Assembly (NCBI GenBank): GCA_963780715.1
Contig: CAWADK010000027.1
Span: forward strand, 11,543-75,542
Direction of reading: 5' to 3'
DNA length: 64,000 nucleotides
Source: JALORV01 sp963780715
GTDB lineage: Bacteria; Pseudomonadota; Gammaproteobacteria; Burkholderiales; Burkholderiaceae_F
Shown piece by piece: positions 35,195 to 45,269 of this stretch. Position numbers and translations under genes: made by a program. Positions within the stretch are counted from its first letter, which is position 1. Each line of letters begins with the position of its first letter. The notes beneath the pieces were generated by a model. The model had not been told where the DNA came from and searched no databases. It was given only the letters and a program-made list of their open reading frames with translations.

Positions 35195-37453
35195 CTACGG
35201 CCGGCCGAGGAACAGGTACACGGCCGAGTTGTTCCGGTCCGCATAGCCGTAGCCGACATACAGCGGCCCGAGCGGCGAGTCGAATCCGAAGAACAGCGAC
35301 CCCGCGTAAATGTTCGTCCTCACGTCGGCGGGCTTGCTCGGCGAGAATTCGGTCAGCGGCACCACGCGCGCCATTTCGACCGAACCGCCGAGGTACATCC
35401 CTTCGAAGAAGGTGAAATCGGCGAGCTTGGTGCGGTAGATGAGCCGGCCGAACTGGAAGTCCTGGGTCTTGATCTGCTGGCGCTGCAGCCCCGACAGATA
35501 GAGGAAACCGCCGAGATTGAACTGGTCGTAGAGCGCGATGTCATTGCTGCCCACCTTGCCGCCGGCCGTCACCAGCGCTTCCAGCGTGTGCCGCCCCCAG
35601 GTCGCCGCGCCGTTGAGGCGTGCTTCCCACTTCGTGTACACGTCGTCAGCGCCCAGCGCCGACAGCGACGAATAGATGCCTGCCGACGCGAAATAGCCGC
35701 TGTGCGGGAAATTGACGCTGTCGAGTCGATCGAACCGTGCCACCCCTTCGACCCCCCCGATGGAAGTCGACAGCCGGCCAGGAAACAGGAGGCTGCCGCT
35801 CTGCAACTCGAATGATCGCCGGCCATAGACGGCACCAAGGCGAACCTCGCCGTATTCGATGATGTTGGCGCCGAGGTCGAGCTGCGCCTCCCACGAGGTG
35901 TCCTGGTACTCGGCAACGCGCACGCCGTCGAAGAACAGGTACCAGGGATCGATCGCGTAGCGCAGCTGCGGCGCAACGAAGAAGTACTGGCGCGGCCCGA
36001 GCGGCTGATAAAACTCCGTGCCCAGCAGCACGTTCGTGCCCAGTACGAGGTCATTGCGCCATTCCGCACCCCACGAATTGAGCCACTTGGCGCGGTGCGA
36101 CGCGTACAGGTTGAAGTTGGCGTCCTTGCCGAGATCGGCATCGAGCTCCAGCCCGAAGCGGAAGTAGTGGCGCTCGGGCTTTTCCTTGACGAGCACGACG
36201 AGAGTCTGCTTGCCATCGATCTCTTCGACCGTGTAGTTGACGTTCTCGAAATCGCCCCGGCCATAGACGCGGCGCATGTCCAGGTCGATCTTGTCGCGTT
36301 CGATCGGATCACCGACCTGCGTGCGCAGCGACTGCAGCACGACCACCGGCGACACGCGCGCGGTTCCCTCGACCTTGATTGCTTCGACAATGACCGGCGT
36401 GGACGCCGTCGGCGCCGCCTGCTTGCTGCGCAGCGCTGCGTACTGCTCGGGCGGAAGCGACAGCGCCCGCAGGCGATCGGCCACTCTCCAGGCCGCCTCC
36501 TCGCCGATCGGCACCGTCGTCATCAGGTTGTCGAAGTCGGCCGAGGAGAAGTTTCCAAGTTCCGGCACGATCAGCACGTCGCCGGCGCGCAGTTCCTTCA
36601 GCGAGCGCCCGACGTTCTGCTCGGTCAGGATGTTGATCATCTGCAGGGTCACGCTCAGCACCGAGGTGATTTCGTCCGGTCGCAGCAACGGTGTGCCGAG
36701 GTTGACCGCGATGATGATGTCGGCGCCCATCGAGCGGGCAATGTCGATCGGCAGGTTGTTCACCAGCCCGCCGTCGACCAGCTGCCGCTTGCCGATCGTC
36801 ACGGGCGCGACGGCGCCGGGCACCGACATCGAGGCGCGGATCGCCGCCACCACGCTGCCTTCCTTCAGCACGACCATCTCGCCGGTGCCGATGTCGGTGG
36901 CAATCGCACGGAACGGGATCGGCAGCTCGTCGAAGCTGCGCACATTGGCGATCTGCACCAGCTTGCGCAGTTCGCCCTCCAGCGCCACCCCGGTGACGAT
37001 GCCCTTGGGCAGGGCCACTCCGTCCTTGCCGATGCCCAGTTCCGGTATCAGGTACGGCAGCTGGTCGTCGGTCTTCTGCCGCATCGACTGGTCCGCACGC
37101 GGTGGCTTGTCGGTGAACAGCGACGGCGTCGTGATCTTCGCGACCGCCGCTTCCATCTCCGGAATCGTCAGTCCGGTGGCATACGCCGCACCGACGATCG
37201 CTCCCATGCTGGTGCCGGCAATCACGTCGACCGGAACGCGCAGTTCCTCGAGCACCTTGAGCACACCGATGTGCGCCGCGCCGCGCGCGCCGCCGCCGGA
37301 CAGCACCAGCCCGATCTTGGGTCGACCGAGCGGCTTGCTCGCGGTCTCGGGTGGCTGCACGGCGCCCTGGGCGTACGCCGCCCCGATCCACGTCGCCAGC
37401 AGCACCGGCACTAGCGCGCAGGCCCAGTGCGCCCGCGACCGACGATTCTTCAT
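35195..37453 (-). CDS. patatin-like phospholipase with outer-membrane barrel (PlpD/type Vd-like)
   Basis: The 752-aa product has a signal peptide (ending GAAYAQ, residue about 29), a patatin domain with oxyanion loop LVLSGGGARGAAHIG, nucleophile in AGTSMGAIVG and Asp in VDGGLVNNLPIDIA, a POTRA-like segment (VEGTARVSPVVVLQSLRTQV) near residue 330, and a roughly 350-residue surface-antigen-type barrel ending YLFLGRP. This order is that of the PlpD family, in which the barrel secretes or displays the lipase. The Ser-Asp dyad appears intact. The start at 37453 has GGGGAG upstream. It is convergent with comM, with their stops adjacent. Confidence 0.92.
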   Translation of the reverse strand: MKNRRSRAHWACALVPVLLATWIGAAYAQGAVQPPETASKPLGRPKIGLVLSGGGARGAAHIGVLKVLEELRVPVDVIAGTSMGAIVGAAYATGLTIPEMEAAVAKITTPSLFTDKPPRADQSMRQKTDDQLPYLIPELGIGKDGVALPKGIVTGVALEGELRKLVQIANVRSFDELPIPFRAIATDIGTGEMVVLKEGSVVAAIRASMSVPGAVAPVTIGKRQLVDGGLVNNLPIDIARSMGADIIIAVNLGTPLLRPDEITSVLSVTLQMINILTEQNVGRSLKELRAGDVLIVPELGNFSSADFDNLMTTVPIGEEAAWRVADRLRALSLPPEQYAALRSKQAAPTASTPVIVEAIKVEGTARVSPVVVLQSLRTQVGDPIERDKIDLDMRRVYGRGDFENVNYTVEEIDGKQTLVVLVKEKPERHYFRFGLELDADLGKDANFNLYASHRAKWLNSWGAEWRNDLVLGTNVLLGTEFYQPLGPRQYFFVAPQLRYAIDPWYLFFDGVRVAEYQDTSWEAQLDLGANIIEYGEVRLGAVYGRRSFELQSGSLLFPGRLSTSIGGVEGVARFDRLDSVNFPHSGYFASAGIYSSLSALGADDVYTKWEARLNGAATWGRHTLEALVTAGGKVGSNDIALYDQFNLGGFLYLSGLQRQQIKTQDFQFGRLIYRTKLADFTFFEGMYLGGSVEMARVVPLTEFSPSKPADVRTNIYAGSLFFGFDSPLGPLYVGYGYADRNNSAVYLFLGRP

Positions 37454-37585
37454 GGCTCCCCCCGGGACTACGTTCGCGGCGCAGTCTAAGTGATCGACCG
37501 CGTGTGTCGCGCGCGCGCCAGCCGGCGGCGCCGCTGTCGTATCGTTCGCTCTGCGCCCGGCCCGCAGGCCGCGCCCTCGGCCCCG

Positions 37586-38662
37586 ATGCAGACCCCTGCC
37601 ACTGACAACCTGAACGTCGTCGGCCTCGACGACATGCCGCCGCCGTCGCAGGTCAAGCACGAGCTGCCGCTCGAGCCGGCCGGCGCGGGCACGGTGCAGC
37701 GCGGCCGCGAGCAGCTGACGCGCATCCTCGACCGCGAGGATGCGCGGCTGTTCGTCGTGGTCGGGCCGTGCTCGATCCACGATCCCGCAGCGGCACTCGA
37801 CTATGCACGGCGGCTGCGCGCGCTCGCCGACGAGCTGGCCGACGTGCTGCTGCTGGTGATGCGCGTCTACTTCGAGAAGCCGCGCACCGTGACTGGCTGG
37901 AAGGGGTTCATCAATGATCCGGACATGGACGACTCGTTCCGCATCGGCCTCGGCATGCGACGCGCGCGCGAGTTGCTGCTGGCGTTCGCCGATCTCGGGC
38001 TGCCGACCGGTAGCGAGGCGCTCGATCCGCTGTCGCCGCAGTACCTCGCGGATCTGATCAGCTGGTATGCGATCGGCGCCCGTACCACCGAGTCGCAGAC
38101 GCATCGCGAGATGGCGAGCGGACTGTCGACGCCGGTCGGATTCAAGAACGGCACCGATGGAGGCCTCGACGTCGCCATCAATGCAATCCGCTCGGCGCGT
38201 TCGCCGCACAGTTTTCTCGGTATCGGGCCCGACGGCCGCGCCGCGATTGTTCGCACGCGCGGCAATCGGCTCGGTCACGTCGTGCTGCGCGGCGGCGGCG
38301 GCCGGCCGAACTACGACACGGTCAGCGTGCGACTGGCGGAAGCAGCGCTGCAGAAGGCCGGATTGCCGGCCAACATCGTCGTCGACTGCTCGCACAGCAA
38401 CTCGATGAAGGACCCGGCGTTGCAGCCGCTGGTGTTCATGGACTGCGTGCACCAGATCAAGGAAGGCAACCGCTCGATCGTCGGCCTGATGCTGGAGAGC
38501 CACCTTAGCGCGGGCAACCAGCCGATCCCGGCCGACCTCGCGCAGCTGCGCTACGGTGTCTCGGTGACCGACGCCTGCATCGACTGGGCAACCACCGCCG
38601 ACCTGCTGCGACGCGCCGCCGCCGAACTGCGCCCGGCCCTCGCGGCACGCGCGCGCCGCTGA
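37586..38662 (+). CDS. aroG: 3-deoxy-7-phosphoheptulonate synthase (DAHP synthase, AroG type)
   Basis: DAHP synthase condenses PEP and erythrose-4-phosphate, the entry step of aromatic synthesis. The 358-aa product is a class I alpha enzyme: VVGPCSIHDPAAALDYA, EKPRTVTGWKGFINDPDMD, IGARTTESQTHREMASGLS, FKNGTDGGLDVA, VDCSHSNSMKD and ESHLSAGNQ are all present. The start at 37586 fits family length. Which amino acid inhibits it (Phe, Tyr or Trp) cannot be told by eye. Confidence 0.95.
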   Translation: MQTPATDNLNVVGLDDMPPPSQVKHELPLEPAGAGTVQRGREQLTRILDREDARLFVVVGPCSIHDPAAALDYARRLRALADELADVLLLVMRVYFEKPRTVTGWKGFINDPDMDDSFRIGLGMRRARELLLAFADLGLPTGSEALDPLSPQYLADLISWYAIGARTTESQTHREMASGLSTPVGFKNGTDGGLDVAINAIRSARSPHSFLGIGPDGRAAIVRTRGNRLGHVVLRGGGGRPNYDTVSVRLAEAALQKAGLPANIVVDCSHSNSMKDPALQPLVFMDCVHQIKEGNRSIVGLMLESHLSAGNQPIPADLAQLRYGVSVTDACIDWATTADLLRRAAAELRPALAARARR

Positions 38663-38684
38663 TCTCGCGCAGGGCGAGCGGTTA

Positions 38685-40202
<1,518 letters not shown>

Positions 40203-40206
40203 GTCC

Positions 40207-41541
40207 TTACTCGATCGAATTAAGTGCTGTGCGGATCGTTTCGACGATGCGCCCGATCTGCGCTTCTTCAATGATCAGCGGCGGCGACAGCGCCAGGATG
40301 TCGCCGGTGAAGCGCACCAGCACGCCGGCCTCGAAGCACTTCACGTGCGCCTCGAGCCCGCGACGCCCGATCGCCCCCGCGCGCGGCTCGAGCTCGATGC
40401 CGCCGACCAGGCCGAGGTTGCGGATATCGATGACATGGCGCGCATCCTTCAGCGAGTGCAGCGCCGCCTCCAGTTTCGGCGCCATGGCCTTCGACCGCGC
40501 GAAGAGTTGCTCGTCGACATAGAGCTGCTGCGTGGCCAGCAGCGCCGCGCAGGCCAGCGGGTGCGCCGAATAGGTGTAGCCGTGCAGGAATTCGATCTGG
40601 CCTTCGGGTGCCGCGTTGACGATGGTGTCGTAGATCTCGTTCTTCGCAATCACCGCGCCCATCGGCACCGCCGCGTTGTTGATCGCCTTGGCGCAGGTCA
40701 GAAGGTCGGGCGTGATGTTGAAGTAGTGCGCGGCGAACGGCGTGCCGAGCCGCCCGAAGCCGGTGATGACCTCGTCGAAGATCAGCACGATGCCGTGCTT
40801 CTTGCACGTGGCCGCAAGCTTTTCGAGGTAGCCCTGCGGCGGGATCAGCACCCCCGCCGAGCCGGCCATCGGCTCGACGATCACCGCTGCAATGTTGCTT
40901 GGATCGTGGAACGCGACCAGGCGGTCCAGTTCGTCGGCGAACTCGGCACCGTGCGCCGGCTGGCCCTGCGAGAACGCATTGCGCGCCAGGTCGTGCGTCG
41001 AGCGGATGTGGTCGACGCCCGCCATCATCGCCGGGAACGCCTTGCGGTTGCCGGGGATGCCGCCCGCCATCGTGCCGCCGATGTTGACACCGTGATAGCC
41101 GCGTTCGCGGCCGATGATGATGCGACGGCTCGGTTCGCCCTTGGCGCGGTGGTACGCGAGCGCCATCTTGATCGCCGTGTCGGCCGACTCGGAGCCCGAG
41201 TTGGTGAAGAACACGCGCTGCATGCCCGCCGGCGCAACCTTCGCGACCGCCGTGGCCGCCTCGAACGCGATCGGGTGCGCCATGCTGAACGGCGGCGCGT
41301 AGTCCATCGTCGCGGCCTGCCGCTGCACGGCCTCGACGATCGGCTTGCGGTTGTGGCCGGCATTGACGCACCACAGGCCCGCGGTGCCGTCGAGCACCTG
41401 CCGCCCCTCCGGCGTCCAGTAGTACATGCCGTCGGCCTTCGCCAGCAGCCGCGGCGCCGCCTTGAACGCGCGGTTCGCCGTGAACGGCATCCAGAAGTGT
41501 TCGAGCGTGGTGGCGTGGACCGAGGGATTCTCGAGCTTCAT
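40207..41541 (-). CDS. class III aminotransferase (omega-amino acid:pyruvate type)
   Basis: These PLP enzymes move the amino group of beta-alanine or similar substrates to pyruvate. The 444-aa product has FFTNSGSESADTAIKMALAY, GYHGVNIGGTMAGG, the PLP-pocket IFDEVITGFGRLG and the Lys in LLTCAKAINNAAVPMG. Pairing with mmsA points to beta-alanine as substrate, giving malonate semialdehyde for MmsA; 4-aminobutyrate is an alternative. A strong AGGAGG lies eight bases before the ATG at 41541. Confidence 0.92.
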   Translation of the reverse strand: MKLENPSVHATTLEHFWMPFTANRAFKAAPRLLAKADGMYYWTPEGRQVLDGTAGLWCVNAGHNRKPIVEAVQRQAATMDYAPPFSMAHPIAFEAATAVAKVAPAGMQRVFFTNSGSESADTAIKMALAYHRAKGEPSRRIIIGRERGYHGVNIGGTMAGGIPGNRKAFPAMMAGVDHIRSTHDLARNAFSQGQPAHGAEFADELDRLVAFHDPSNIAAVIVEPMAGSAGVLIPPQGYLEKLAATCKKHGIVLIFDEVITGFGRLGTPFAAHYFNITPDLLTCAKAINNAAVPMGAVIAKNEIYDTIVNAAPEGQIEFLHGYTYSAHPLACAALLATQQLYVDEQLFARSKAMAPKLEAALHSLKDARHVIDIRNLGLVGGIELEPRAGAIGRRGLEAHVKCFEAGVLVRFTGDILALSPPLIIEEAQIGRIVETIRTALNSIE

Positions 41542-41551
41542 GGCGGACCTC

Positions 41552-42118
41552 CTAGGGCTGCAAGCGGAACGAGGTGAAGAAAGTGTCGAGCGCGTTCTGC
41601 TCGATGGCGCCTTCGCCACCCAGGGCAATGACCTCGAACAAGCGATCATCGACGATGAAGAAGCGGGCTGCAAGCGCGGCCGATCGCCCGTCCGCCCCGG
41701 CGCGGCCCTTGGCCTCCACCGACTGCCCGGCCTTCACACCGTGGGGCGATCCCGGCGCCAGGGTCAGTGCGGCAGGCGCCGAGGTCGTCACGGTGCCGCC
41801 AATGTTGCGCACCAGGCCATCGCGGAAATGGGCGATCGCGCGCTCCCGCGCCGCAGCGTCCGCCGCGACCGCCGCCGGCAACTGGACCACACCGACCGCA
41901 AACATGGCGTCTCCGACGCCGGTGGACGTCATGGACACCGGGAGTTTCTGTCCCTCGAACTCGACGTCGCGCGCCACCGTCTGCGCACGCCCCGGAAGCA
42001 TGACGCTGTAGCCATCGGGCGACTTCAGCTCGCGCCATTCGAGGCGCTCACTGCAGCTCGCGAGCAGCGCCAGCAGAAGCGGCAGCGCGCGCGCGAGGCC
42101 GCGGATGTTGACGTTCAT
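41552..42118 (-). CDS. putative lipoprotein of unknown function
   Basis: The 188-aa product has a signal peptide with lipobox LLASC (Cys22). The mature part (WRELKSPDGYSVMLPGRAQT, LDTFFTSFRLQP at the end) has the pattern of small beta-rich periplasmic proteins, with no catalytic motif. It lies 10 bases upstream of the aminotransferase gene on the same strand, so the three may share a transcript. The ATG at 42118 is used because the longer frame upstream overlaps the terminator of the bTHX gene. Confidence 0.7.
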   Translation of the reverse strand: MNVNIRGLARALPLLLALLASCSERLEWRELKSPDGYSVMLPGRAQTVARDVEFEGQKLPVSMTSTGVGDAMFAVGVVQLPAAVAADAAARERAIAHFRDGLVRNIGGTVTTSAPAALTLAPGSPHGVKAGQSVEAKGRAGADGRSAALAARFFIVDDRLFEVIALGGEGAIEQNALDTFFTSFRLQP

Positions 42119-42161
42119 TGAAAACCTGCCATCGCGCAATGGAGTGCCGCTACCTTGAAAC

Positions 42162-42186
42162 AAAAAGAGCCGGGGTAGCCCGGCTC
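42162..42186 (-). terminator. intrinsic terminator after the bTHX gene
   Basis: On the minus strand GAGCCGGG (42186-42179) pairs perfectly with CCCGGCTC (42174-42167) around CTAC, followed by TTTTTG. It lies 20 bases after the bTHX stop. Confidence 0.9.
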
Positions 42187-42205
42187 CGCCTCGACACTCC
42201 GTGCG

Positions 42206-42328
42206 CTACCGAGGCCTGGCCGGCCGCGGCTGCGCCGGCGCGACCGGCTTGCGGCCCTGCGGCCGCTTCTTGCCGTAGCTGCCGTTGTAGATCTTGCCGC
42301 GTCGCGTGCGCCTGTCACCTTTGCCCAT
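42206..42328 (-). CDS. 30S ribosomal protein bTHX
   Basis: The 40-aa product begins MGKGDRRTRRGKIYNGSYGK, the signature of the small basic THX protein that sits in the head of the 30S subunit. The C-terminal half is Pro/Ala/Arg-rich, as in other betaproteobacterial copies. It is preceded by GAGACTTTCACG, with a weak site, and followed by a strong terminator, so it is a stand-alone gene. It is short enough to be missed by automatic gene finders. Confidence 0.92.
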   Translation of the reverse strand: MGKGDRRTRRGKIYNGSYGKKRPQGRKPVAPAQPRPARPR

Positions 42329-42527
42329 CGTGAAAGTCTCCGTTGGCTCCACATGTTGAAACGCGCAAATCAGTATAGCGGCGGCACCGTGTAGGCCGGG
42401 TTCCTACCCATGTGCAGGACGAAACCCGACGAGCGCGAAGATTCCACACTTTGCCGCCGCAGTCTGCGGTATCAGCGCTGGCTGCGTCGCGCTAAGGTGG
42501 CTCCGTGCTCGAAAGCGAGGTGCCCTC

Positions 42528-42710
42528 ATGATCCAGGAACACTTTCCGCTGGCCGCGCTGGTAACGACGGCCCTGCCCCTTGCGCTGGGCGACGGCGCAC
42601 TGTTCATCCTCAGTTTCGTCGGAGTGATTCTCATGCTCCCGTTCGTCTACGGACAGGAGGTCGACGAGATCGTCGAAAACACGGTCGCCCGCATCGACGA
42701 TCGTCGTTGA
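42528..42710 (+). CDS. small single-pass membrane protein of unknown function
   Basis: A 60-aa frame starts at an ATG with GAGGTG ten bases upstream. It encodes a hydrophobic segment (ALPLALGDGALFILSFVGVI) followed by a charged tail (VDEIVENTVARIDDRR). There is no homology that I recognise, and no neighbour to suggest a role. Confidence 0.5.
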   Translation: MIQEHFPLAALVTTALPLALGDGALFILSFVGVILMLPFVYGQEVDEIVENTVARIDDRR

Positions 42711-42867
42711 CTACACCGGCCCGGAGGGGCGCGGCGATCGCATCGGCCGGCAAATCACATCGGCCTACAATCAAGCGCCATCGACACGTCGTCGGCGGCG
42801 CCACGTTGCGGGCAGCGCGACGTCACATTGACACCTCCATGCGGCGCCTGCCGCATTGCCTCCTCCC

Positions 42868-43206
42868 ATGTCCCTCGTTGTCTTCCGTTCGAAGGCCGCC
42901 GGCGAGATCTTCATGTTCGCCGAAACAACGCGCCGCATCCTTGAAATCATCGGTCGCCCCGACGCCCCGCGGGGCGTGATCACCGCGGAGCAGGTGCCCG
43001 ACGCCCTGAGCCGCCTTTTGGCTGCCGTCGAGCAGGAAAAGGCGCACGCGAAGGAGGCTGCGGCGGCCGCCGAGCAGGACGACAAGCGCGGCAAGGAGGG
43101 TCCGGCCGCAGAGGCGCCGATCACTCTGGGCCAGCGCGCATTTCCGCTGATCGAGATGCTGCGCGCCGCGCAGAAGCGACAGGTCGACGTCACCTGGGGT
43201 GTCTGA
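42868..43206 (+). CDS. DUF1840 domain protein
   Basis: The 112-aa product starts MSLVVFRSKAAGEIFMFAET, the DUF1840 signature (in family members LYVFKSKA..GDLIML), followed by ILEIIGRPDAPRGVITAEQ and a helical C-terminus. DUF1840 proteins are small, cytosolic and restricted mainly to beta- and gammaproteobacteria; the function is unknown. The ATG at 42868 was chosen over one at 42856. Confidence 0.85.
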   Translation: MSLVVFRSKAAGEIFMFAETTRRILEIIGRPDAPRGVITAEQVPDALSRLLAAVEQEKAHAKEAAAAAEQDDKRGKEGPAAEAPITLGQRAFPLIEMLRAAQKRQVDVTWGV

Positions 43207-43304
43207 AGCCGCACGGCGGCCAGCGCCGGCTGGTGCGACTGGCATTTGGAACTCAGGTCCGCTCCGCCGGACCATAGAATTATCTACAGCAACCCTGCTC
43301 GCTT

Positions 43305-44501
43305 GTGAACCCGCCAATTCCCCACACCAAGACCGGACTCGCCCGCCAGGCGTGGCTGGTACTGCTCGCCGCCGCCCTGATGGCAGGTGGAGTCGTGCTG
43401 GCGCTGCGAGCGCTGTCGTTTGATAGTGAGGTACATCGGCGTTACGAATACGCACTGACCCTGTCGCAGGCGGCGCTCGAGGTCCAGCAGACCAGTGCTG
43501 ATCTCCGCGCCTGGCAGGCACGCAATGGCCGCGAACTGCCGCGCACGGCCGACCCCGCCGTGTCCGCGTCCGAGTTCGCGGCGCTGGGTCAACTTGCCGG
43601 CGATCTGCGCAGACGCCTTGAACGCCTGGCCGAACTCGAGATGCCGGCCGATCACCACGCGAAGCTGTCGCCGCTGCAGCAGTCGCTGCTGGGCTTCGAG
43701 CGGATTGCCAGGCAGGCAGCTGAGCCGGGGAGCGACGGCGCAGGGCCGTCGCGTGCCGCCTTGCTGGCCTCGTCGGCGGAGTTCGACGCACTTGAACACT
43801 CCCTGACCGAGCTGGTGAGCAGCACCCACGCACGCGCCGCCGCATCGGCGCGACAGGCTGAAGGGCTGAGCGACACGGCACGCGTCGCGCTGATTGCCTT
43901 CTCGGCGACCGCCCTGCTGCTTGCCCTGACGCTGATCGGCCTCACGCTGCGCACGCTGCGCGCCAACAGCGCCCTGCTCGACCGCATGTCGCATCTCGCC
44001 CAGGAGGATGGACTGACCGGAATCGCCAACCGCCGCACGCTCGACGAGGCGCTGCCGGTCGAGTTTGCGCGTGCGCGGCGCAGCGGGCAGCCGCTGACGC
44101 TGGTCATGATGGATCTCGATCACTTCAAGCGCTACAACGACCGGCGCGGCCATGCCGCGGGCGACGCGCTTCTGCGCGGCGCGGCCCAGGCCTGGCTCAA
44201 GCAGATGCGGCCGACCGATCTGCTGGCGCGCTACGGGGGCGAGGAATTCACGCTTGTGCTGCCGGCCTGCACGGCCGACCAGGCCGCGCAACTGGTCGAT
44301 CGACTGCGTCCGCTGATGCCGGATCGCCAGACGTTTTCCGCCGGCGTCGCGACCTGGGAAGCGACCGAAACTCCGACCGAACTGCTGCAGCGCGCCGACC
44401 GTGCACTGTCACTGGCCAAGAAGGGCGGGCGCAATCGCACGATGATCGCCGGTCGTGAATTGCAGGCGACCTTGCCGCTGGAAATCGCCGCGACATCATG
44501 A
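43305..44501 (+). CDS. membrane-bound diguanylate cyclase (GGDEF)
   Basis: The 398-aa product has two membrane helices (about residues 13-35 and 195-215) framing a periplasmic helical sensor region, then a GGDEF domain with MDLDHFKRYNDRRGHAAGD and the active loop RYGGEEFTLV, so it should make cyclic di-GMP. An RxxD inhibitory site five residues before GGEEF is not evident (positions read TDLLARY). The start is GTG. The 3' end overlaps the creB start (ATGA-like), suggesting joint regulation with creBC. Confidence 0.88.
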   Translation: MNPPIPHTKTGLARQAWLVLLAAALMAGGVVLALRALSFDSEVHRRYEYALTLSQAALEVQQTSADLRAWQARNGRELPRTADPAVSASEFAALGQLAGDLRRRLERLAELEMPADHHAKLSPLQQSLLGFERIARQAAEPGSDGAGPSRAALLASSAEFDALEHSLTELVSSTHARAAASARQAEGLSDTARVALIAFSATALLLALTLIGLTLRTLRANSALLDRMSHLAQEDGLTGIANRRTLDEALPVEFARARRSGQPLTLVMMDLDHFKRYNDRRGHAAGDALLRGAAQAWLKQMRPTDLLARYGGEEFTLVLPACTADQAAQLVDRLRPLMPDRQTFSAGVATWEATETPTELLQRADRALSLAKKGGRNRTMIAGRELQATLPLEIAATS

Positions 44502-45187
44502 AGCCGCGCATCCTGGTGGTGGAAGACGAGCCCGCCATCGCCGACACGATCGTCTACGCGCTCGCGACCGACGGCTTCGAGCCCGACTGGTGCGGCACCG
44601 GCGCCGACGCGCTGAAGGCTGTCCGGCAGCGCGGCCCGGCACTGGCGATCCTCGATATCGGCCTGCCCGACACCAGCGGTTTCGATCTCTTCCGGCAGCT
44701 GCGCGAGCTCGATCCCGCGTTGCCGGCAATCTTCCTCACCGCGCGCTCGAGCGAAGTCGATCGCGTCGTCGGACTCGAACTGGGCGCCGACGATTACATG
44801 GCCAAGCCGTTTTCGCCGCGCGAACTCGTCGCGCGCGTGCGCAGCGTGCTGCGGCGGACGCAACGGGCGGCACCGTCGTCTCCCGCCACCGCGGGCGTGT
44901 TCAGCATCGACGACGAGAAGAAGTCGATCCGCTTCCGCGGCCGTCCGCTGGAGCTCTCTCGCACCGAGTACCGCCTGCTGAAAGTACTGGTCGAACGTCC
45001 GGGCCGCGTGTTCTCGCGCGACGAGCTGATGGAGCGCGCCTGGGACGATCCGGCAGCCGCCTTCGATCGCACCGTCGATGCCCACGTGAAGGCGCTGCGC
45101 GCCAAGCTGCGCGAGGTCGATGCCACCGTCGACCCGATTTCGACGCACCGCGGCATGGGTTATTCGCTGCGCGAGGACCTTGCCTGA
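44498..45187 (+). CDS. creB: OmpR-family response regulator CreB
   Basis: CreB is the regulator of the CreBC two-component system. The 229-aa product has a receiver (ILVVEDEPAIADTIVYALA, phosphorylated Asp in LAILDIGLPD, Lys in MAKPFSPRE) and a winged-helix output domain (LELSRTEYRLLKVLVE, FSRDELMERAW, DRTVDAHVKALRAKL). The start overlaps the diguanylate cyclase stop. In other bacteria CreBC reacts to cell-wall stress and metabolic signals; that is family knowledge only. Confidence 0.9.
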   Translation: MKPRILVVEDEPAIADTIVYALATDGFEPDWCGTGADALKAVRQRGPALAILDIGLPDTSGFDLFRQLRELDPALPAIFLTARSSEVDRVVGLELGADDYMAKPFSPRELVARVRSVLRRTQRAAPSSPATAGVFSIDDEKKSIRFRGRPLELSRTEYRLLKVLVERPGRVFSRDELMERAWDDPAAAFDRTVDAHVKALRAKLREVDATVDPISTHRGMGYSLREDLA

Positions 45188-45269
45188 GCGCCCGGACACC
45201 TCTGGAGCGCACCATCCCTGAGCACTGCGAAAGGCAAGTTCCCGTGCTCGCACCGCCAGCAAGAACCTG

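Noticed and set aside
36095..37414. A 439-codon plus-strand frame opposite the patatin gene
   Set aside because: Composition is that of an antisense shadow; the minus-strand frame has clear patatin and barrel motifs.
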